Part shown: piece by piece, positions 13,926-17,666 of the stretch | Numbering within the stretch: the stretch's first letter is position 1 | Layout of the letters: every line of letters begins with the position of its first letter | Source: CAYNTC01 sp964432925 | GTDB lineage: Bacteria; Planctomycetota; Phycisphaerae; Sedimentisphaerales; Anaerobacaceae | Direction: 5' to 3' | Length of the DNA stretch: 17,666 nt | NCBI GenBank assembly: GCA_964432925.1 | Contig: CAYSPM010000044.1 | Coordinates: forward strand, 1 to 17,666 | Position numbers and translations under genes: made by a program | Notes under the pieces: model-generated | What the model was told of the DNA's origin: nothing | Seen by the model: only the letters and a program-made list of their open reading frames with translations | The model's database searches: none

Positions 13926-14963
13926 ATGCTGAGAGTGGGGATTGTTGGCTTTGGATTCATGGGGCGAACGCACTATAAGTGTTGGAGGGGTGTGGAGGGT
14001 GCGGAGGTTGTAGCAATTTGCGATGTAAATCCGAATATAGTCAAGGACACAAAAAAGGCGGTGGGTAATATCGGTGATGCACAACATGAAGTGGACTTCG
14101 GCAGCCTTAAGGTTTATTCGGATTTTAATAGGATGCTAAGTGAAGAAAAGCTGGATGCGGTATCAATTACTTTGCCCACTTATCTACATGCCGATCATTC
14201 AATAAAGGCGCTGTCGGCAGGTATAAACGTTTTATGCGAAAAGCCGATGGCGTTAAACATAGCTGACTGCGAACGGATGATTGCGGCAGCGAAGCAAAGC
14301 CAAGGGACGCTACAAATTGGACATTGTGTGCGGTTTTGGCCTGAGTACGCCAAGGCTAAGCAGATAGTTGATAGCGGTGAATATGGCAGGGTCGTTGCGG
14401 CAACATTTCAGCGTCTGGGTGCGGCGCCGACGTGGAGCGAGGACAATTGGTTCCTGGATGAGAAACGCAGTGGAGGCATGGTGCTGGACCTGCATATACA
14501 TGACACAGATTTTGTGCAGTATCTATTTGGGATGCCGCGTGCAGTGTGCAGCTTTGGTGTAAAGGCTCCGGGCGGAGGGCTGATTCACATAGTGACGCAG
14601 TACCTTTATGATGATAGTAAGGTGGTGACTGCAGAAGGCAGTTGGCAGATGATGCCGGCGTTTGGGTTCGAGATGAGCTTTAATGTTATGCTAGAGAAAG
14701 CGACACTAATTTATGATCTGACGCGGGAGCTTACCTTTAGAGTGTGCCCTGCTGAGGGAGAAGCGTTTGTGCCGGAGATTAAGAAAGGGGATGGATGGTT
14801 TTTGCAGATAGCGCATTTCGCGAAGGTAATAAAAGGCGAAAAAGTTGAGCAGGTGACAACATTAGAGCAGTCGCTGAACTCAGTAAAGATTGTGCAGGCA
14901 GAGAAAGAATCGGTAGCAAAGCGAGAAAAAGTGGGATTAGTTGATTCTGGACCCGTGGTTTGA
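13926..14963 (+). CDS. Gfo/Idh/MocA family oxidoreductase
   Basis: A 345-residue NAD(P)-dependent dehydrogenase acting on a sugar, inositol or related polyol (family knowledge). The N-terminal Rossmann domain has VGFGFMG (GxGxxG at 8-13) and an acidic residue after the second strand (ICDVNP, Asp33) that suggests NAD rather than NADP. The conserved EKP motif is at 105-107 (Lys106, catalytic lysine). The C-terminal substrate domain includes GHCVRFWPEY (132-141) and DLHIHD with Asp188, His192 and Asp193, the usual active-site pair region. AAGGA 8 nt before the ATG supports the start. It is first in a three-gene operon with a TIM-barrel isomerase-like gene 16 nt downstream and an MFS permease. 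Substrate specificity in this family cannot be read from sequence. Confidence 0.93.
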   Translation: MLRVGIVGFGFMGRTHYKCWRGVEGAEVVAICDVNPNIVKDTKKAVGNIGDAQHEVDFGSLKVYSDFNRMLSEEKLDAVSITLPTYLHADHSIKALSAGINVLCEKPMALNIADCERMIAAAKQSQGTLQIGHCVRFWPEYAKAKQIVDSGEYGRVVAATFQRLGAAPTWSEDNWFLDEKRSGGMVLDLHIHDTDFVQYLFGMPRAVCSFGVKAPGGGLIHIVTQYLYDDSKVVTAEGSWQMMPAFGFEMSFNVMLEKATLIYDLTRELTFRVCPAEGEAFVPEIKKGDGWFLQIAHFAKVIKGEKVEQVTTLEQSLNSVKIVQAEKESVAKREKVGLVDSGPVV

Positions 14964-14979
14964 ATCGGAGAGCTGGATA

Positions 14980-15798
14980 ATGAAATGTATGGATTGGCCA
15001 ATAGGTGTTTGTAGCTGGTCGTTGCAGACAGATGTTGATATAGTGGCTGATGCACTGAGGAAGTTAGGGATCGAGCATGTGCATCTTGCAGTTCGGCCAG
15101 CGCTGAGTGAACAAGGTAGAGATTATCTTGCTGCAGTGCAGAGACAAGACTGGACGATAAGCAGCACAATGATAGATCTTCCGCAAGAAGATTATTCGAG
15201 TCTTGAAAGCATAAAGGCAACTGGCGGGATTGTGCCCGATGACCGCTGGCAGCAGAATCACGAGCTATTTATGGACGCGGCTAAATTGACAGCTAAACTT
15301 GGTGTGAAATATCTTTCAATGCATGCTGGATTTATCGATGAGAGTGACGCTGCATACGCTCAGAAGTTTTATGAGCGTATTAAGAAATTAGCAGATATAG
15401 CCAGTGATAATGATATTATGTTGCTTCTTGAGACAGGTCAGGAGACAGCGGAGGACCTAAAGGCTTTTTTGAGAAAGCTGAACCATCCTGCAGTCGGAGT
15501 GAATTTTGATCCTGCGAACATGATTCTCTATGATAAGGGCGACCCAATCGAAGCAGTGCGAGAACTTGGGTCATACATTCAGCATCTACACATCAAGGAT
15601 GCGCTTCGGACAAAGCAGACAGGCACATGGGGGACTGAGGTACCGTGGGGTGATGGTGAGGTGGGGCCTGAGGCATTTGTCAAGGCGCTAAAAGAAGTCG
15701 GCTTTAACGGCGTAATGGCGATTGAGCGAGAGGCTGGAGATGATCGGTTCGGGGACATTAAACTCGCTGTAGAGAGACTGCAAAGTCTTAACATATAA
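14980..15798 (+). CDS. sugar phosphate isomerase/epimerase-like TIM-barrel protein
   Basis: A 272-residue member of the xylose-isomerase-like/AP-endonuclease-2 superfamily. The metal ligands expected at the barrel mouth are visible: LLLETG (Glu151), NFDPAN (Asp177), HLHIKD (His204 or His202) and AIERE (Glu249), plus SMHAG (His115). Such proteins isomerise or epimerise sugars or polyol ketones, and some members perform elimination or dehydration on keto-sugars. The frame is open back to a TTG at 14941 inside the preceding gene, but ATG 14980 is preferred: GGAGAG lies about 7-9 nt upstream and the conserved IGVCSWSLQ strand begins 7 residues in. It sits between the oxidoreductase (16 nt gap) and the permease (27 nt gap). 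No signal peptide, so cytoplasmic. The specific reaction is unknown. Confidence 0.9.
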   Translation: MKCMDWPIGVCSWSLQTDVDIVADALRKLGIEHVHLAVRPALSEQGRDYLAAVQRQDWTISSTMIDLPQEDYSSLESIKATGGIVPDDRWQQNHELFMDAAKLTAKLGVKYLSMHAGFIDESDAAYAQKFYERIKKLADIASDNDIMLLLETGQETAEDLKAFLRKLNHPAVGVNFDPANMILYDKGDPIEAVRELGSYIQHLHIKDALRTKQTGTWGTEVPWGDGEVGPEAFVKALKEVGFNGVMAIEREAGDDRFGDIKLAVERLQSLNI

Positions 15799-15825
15799 GG
15801 GCTGAGGAAAGTTAAGGAGAACGAA

Positions 15826-17019
15826 ATGCAGTGGCAATTATATCTGAAGCTTAGCGCGATGATGTTCTTGCAGTATGCAATCTGGGGGGCGTGGTTTCCG
15901 GTGCTGGCGGCGCGCTTGCTGGGGCCGCTGAAGATGAGCGGTAAGCAGACGGGCTGGATATATGCGACGCTGCCGCTTGCGTGTATAGTAGCACCGCTTG
16001 TTGCAGGGCAGATTGCCGATAAATACGTTAACACGGAGCTGATACTAGCAGGGGCGCATCTTGTAGGAGCGCTGCTGCTGTTTATTGCTGCGTGGAAGTC
16101 AAAGTTCGGCAGTCTTTTTGTGACGATGCTTCTCTATTCAGTGTGCTACGCAGCGACGCTGCCACTTGTTAACTCGCTGATGTTTCATCAGTTGGACAAG
16201 GTCTATGGTGATGCTGCGATGGTGGATGCAACGTCTGCAAAGATTTTTATCTGGGCTCCCGTGGCATGGGCGCTGGCGGGGTATTTTTTGACAGGCTGGC
16301 GATGGAAATTCAAGACCGGGACGCAAGGGCGAGATTGTTTGGTTCTCGCGGCTGTTCTTTCGATAGTCATGGCGGTGGTGTGCTCGTTGTTACCGCACAC
16401 GCCACCGGCGAGAACGGGTGGGACACCTATTGTCAGCGCGCTACAGATGCTTGGCAATGCCAATTTCCTGATCTTCATTATTATTTCGATAGTAGCTGCG
16501 GGACTTATGCAGTTTTACTTTCAGGGTACCGCTCAGTTCATGCAGGATATAGGGATTCGCAGCAGTAATGTTCCGGCTTCAATGGCGATAGCGCAGGTAG
16601 TGCAAGCAGTCGCCACTTTTTTTGCATTGGGTGTACTTTTAACCAGCCTGGGGTACAAGTGGACTCTCACTATAGGTGCAGTGTGCTGGCTGCTTCTGTA
16701 TGTTGTTTACATTAGGACAAAGCCATGGTGGCTGATAATCCTTGCGCAGTCACTGCACGGGTTTGCTTATGTGTTCTTCATTATTGCAGGGCAGATTTTC
16801 ACAAAGAGCGTTGCAACAAAGGAGATTCTCAGCTCGATGCAGGCTCTTATCTTCACAGCGACCAGCGGTGTTGGTCTTTTCTTAGGCACCCAATTTGCCG
16901 GTGCAGTGATGGATAAGTACCGCAAGGAAGGAAAGTTCCAATGGAAATCGATATTTCTTGTGCCGTGCGTAATTATGCTCGCTTGTGTCTTGGCGTTGGT
17001 ACTAATTTATAGAGCATAG
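15826..17019 (+). CDS. MFS transporter, nucleoside:H+ symporter-like
   Basis: A 397-residue integral inner-membrane protein with about 12 hydrophobic segments. The opening LKLSAMMFLQYAIWGAWFPVL is the signature of the nucleoside:H+ symporter branch of the major facilitator superfamily, followed by GWIYATLPLACIVAPLVAGQIADKY (about 44-67), whose GQIADKY corresponds to the MFS G-x-x-x-D-R/K loop between helices 2 and 3. Length is normal for the family. AAGGAGA about 7 nt before the ATG gives a firm start. As the last gene of the operon it probably brings in the substrate, or a precursor, handled by the oxidoreductase and isomerase. In planctomycete-type genomes this permease branch often accompanies sugar-oxidation genes, so a sugar rather than a nucleoside is a reasonable substrate, but that is inference. 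Confidence 0.9.
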   Translation: MQWQLYLKLSAMMFLQYAIWGAWFPVLAARLLGPLKMSGKQTGWIYATLPLACIVAPLVAGQIADKYVNTELILAGAHLVGALLLFIAAWKSKFGSLFVTMLLYSVCYAATLPLVNSLMFHQLDKVYGDAAMVDATSAKIFIWAPVAWALAGYFLTGWRWKFKTGTQGRDCLVLAAVLSIVMAVVCSLLPHTPPARTGGTPIVSALQMLGNANFLIFIIISIVAAGLMQFYFQGTAQFMQDIGIRSSNVPASMAIAQVVQAVATFFALGVLLTSLGYKWTLTIGAVCWLLLYVVYIRTKPWWLIILAQSLHGFAYVFFIIAGQIFTKSVATKEILSSMQALIFTATSGVGLFLGTQFAGAVMDKYRKEGKFQWKSIFLVPCVIMLACVLALVLIYRA

Positions 17020-17082
17020 GTTTTCTGGACGCACACTAGTTGCGGTGCACTATCTTTGCTCCAGCCAGTGTAAGGCCATTCA

Positions 17083-17097
17083 GTAAAATTATTTTAC
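17083..17097. repeat. perfect dyad between convergent genes
   Basis: GTAAAAT-T-ATTTTAC, a perfect 7-bp inverted repeat with one central base, in the 133-nt gap between the MFS gene and the converging partial gene. It is too tight for a normal terminator hairpin. A second, imperfect inverted repeat overlaps it (ACGGAAA 17096-17102 with TTTCTGT 17120-17126). Confidence 0.35.
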
Positions 17098-17152
17098 GGA
17101 AATCGGTGTATAATCCCCGTTTCTGTCAGACGGCCCGATATTAGAGGCTGGT

Positions 17153-17666
17153 TTAGGGGTGTGGCGGGAAAGCACCAGGAAAGCGAGAATCCTGTTTCTG
17201 TCCATTCTCCGTAGCAGAGCTACTGCGAAGGATGAATCGGCGGAGAAGCTCTCTGATTTCAGTTGGGAGAGGAGATGCTGCAGTAGAGCCCGGAAATGCC
17301 TGTAATAATTCGTAATTGCCCAGTTCGGGACTCTTGAATAAGGGACCATTATAATTGGGGTAATTCTGACTGTGAGCCGAAAATTCCGCATGCAGTTTTT
17401 GCAAATCCTCCGGCGATTTAAATTCCTGCATACAATTCTCACTTTCTGCTGGACTCCACATAATCAGTGGCTCAGATGCCGAGTCTCCACGTCGCACATA
17501 CACATTATAATCGAGCTGTTTCACTTGCGGCTTATTAAGTTGTTCACACAAGTTTTGCGGTTGCCAAAAAGCTATAAGGGGTCTGTGATAATTCTCATTC
17601 CCGGTGAGCAGGTTATTGACAAACACGTGTCCGTCCCGCTCGTTAACATCCGGGCCGGTGCTGGGA
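17153..17666 (-). CDS. C-terminal part of a probable parallel beta-helix protein (runs off window)
   Basis: At least 171 codons, open to the right edge of the window, so the start lies outside; a GTG at 17626 is internal and is not a likely start. The visible part has a strand-rich section (DVNERDGHVFVNNLLTG, then HRPLIAFWQ, then LDYNVYVRRG) in the style of the last turns of right-handed parallel beta-helix proteins (pectate-lyase-like), where 'xxNNLxxG' and 'DYNVY' rungs are common. The last 90 residues are less ordered (SPEDLQKLHAEFSAHSQN, then a Pro/Ser-rich tail). Such proteins in this kind of genome are usually secreted polysaccharide-acting enzymes, but no catalytic residue can be assigned here. 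It converges on the MFS gene. The gene is real; the family call is moderate. Confidence 0.65.
   Translation of the reverse strand, partial: PSTGPDVNERDGHVFVNNLLTGNENYHRPLIAFWQPQNLCEQLNKPQVKQLDYNVYVRRGDSASEPLIMWSPAESENCMQEFKSPEDLQKLHAEFSAHSQNYPNYNGPLFKSPELGNYELLQAFPGSTAASPLPTEIRELLRRFILRSSSATENGQKQDSRFPGAFPPHP

Overview
The window looks like chromosomal DNA from a Planctomycetota bacterium, most likely of the Phycisphaerae/Sedimentisphaerales type. The strongest hint is the secreted protein at 3863-6112: it combines a fibronectin-like 'YYWRIDGVN' segment, a LamG-like domain and dockerin-like Ca-binding segments (DLNGDERIDFEDF), an architecture I associate with that group. Base composition looks moderate and similar throughout. 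I see no rRNA, tRNA, CRISPR array or intact insertion sequence. The lineage is an inference from gene style, not from a marker gene.

Layout. (a) 58-3416, minus strand: a likely operon read right to left, with an unusually long nucleotide-sugar dehydrogenase, then a GT4 glycosyltransferase 13 nt downstream, then a small lipoprotein-like protein. This suggests synthesis of a surface polysaccharide or glycan containing uronic acid. (b) 3417-3862: intergenic, with promoters in both directions; the plus-strand one (TTGAGA-17-TATAAT) is close to consensus. (c) 3863-6112, plus: the large secreted LamG/dockerin-like protein. (d) 6244-7020, minus: two small genes, one with an N-terminus of regularly spaced Arg pairs and one DUF2007-like with an acidic tail. 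(e) 7364-7552, plus: a 62-residue single-domain bacterial histone, followed by an intrinsic terminator at 7611-7652. (f) 7653-8090: non-coding, with a possible folded element. (g) 8091-12832, plus: three genes for alpha-glucan (glycogen-like) metabolism: a glycogen-synthase-like GT, a GH57 amylase/glucanotransferase-like enzyme and a GH133-type amylo-alpha-1,6-glucosidase. (h) 12857-13486, minus: an AzoR-type FMN-dependent NADH:quinone/azo oxidoreductase. (i) 13487-13925: non-coding, with a promoter candidate and possible repeat remnants. (j) 13926-17019, plus: a tight operon of a Gfo/Idh/MocA oxidoreductase, a TIM-barrel sugar isomerase/epimerase-like protein and a nucleoside:H+ symporter-like MFS permease, suggesting uptake and redox or isomerisation steps on a sugar-like substrate. 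(k) 17153-17666, minus: the C-terminal part of a gene that runs off the window, possibly a parallel beta-helix protein.

The most notable single item is the histone. It keeps the RT pair and the spacing of the R-D pair of archaeal histones, but stops exactly where helix alpha-3 would begin. No clearly new multi-gene defence or mobile system is evident.
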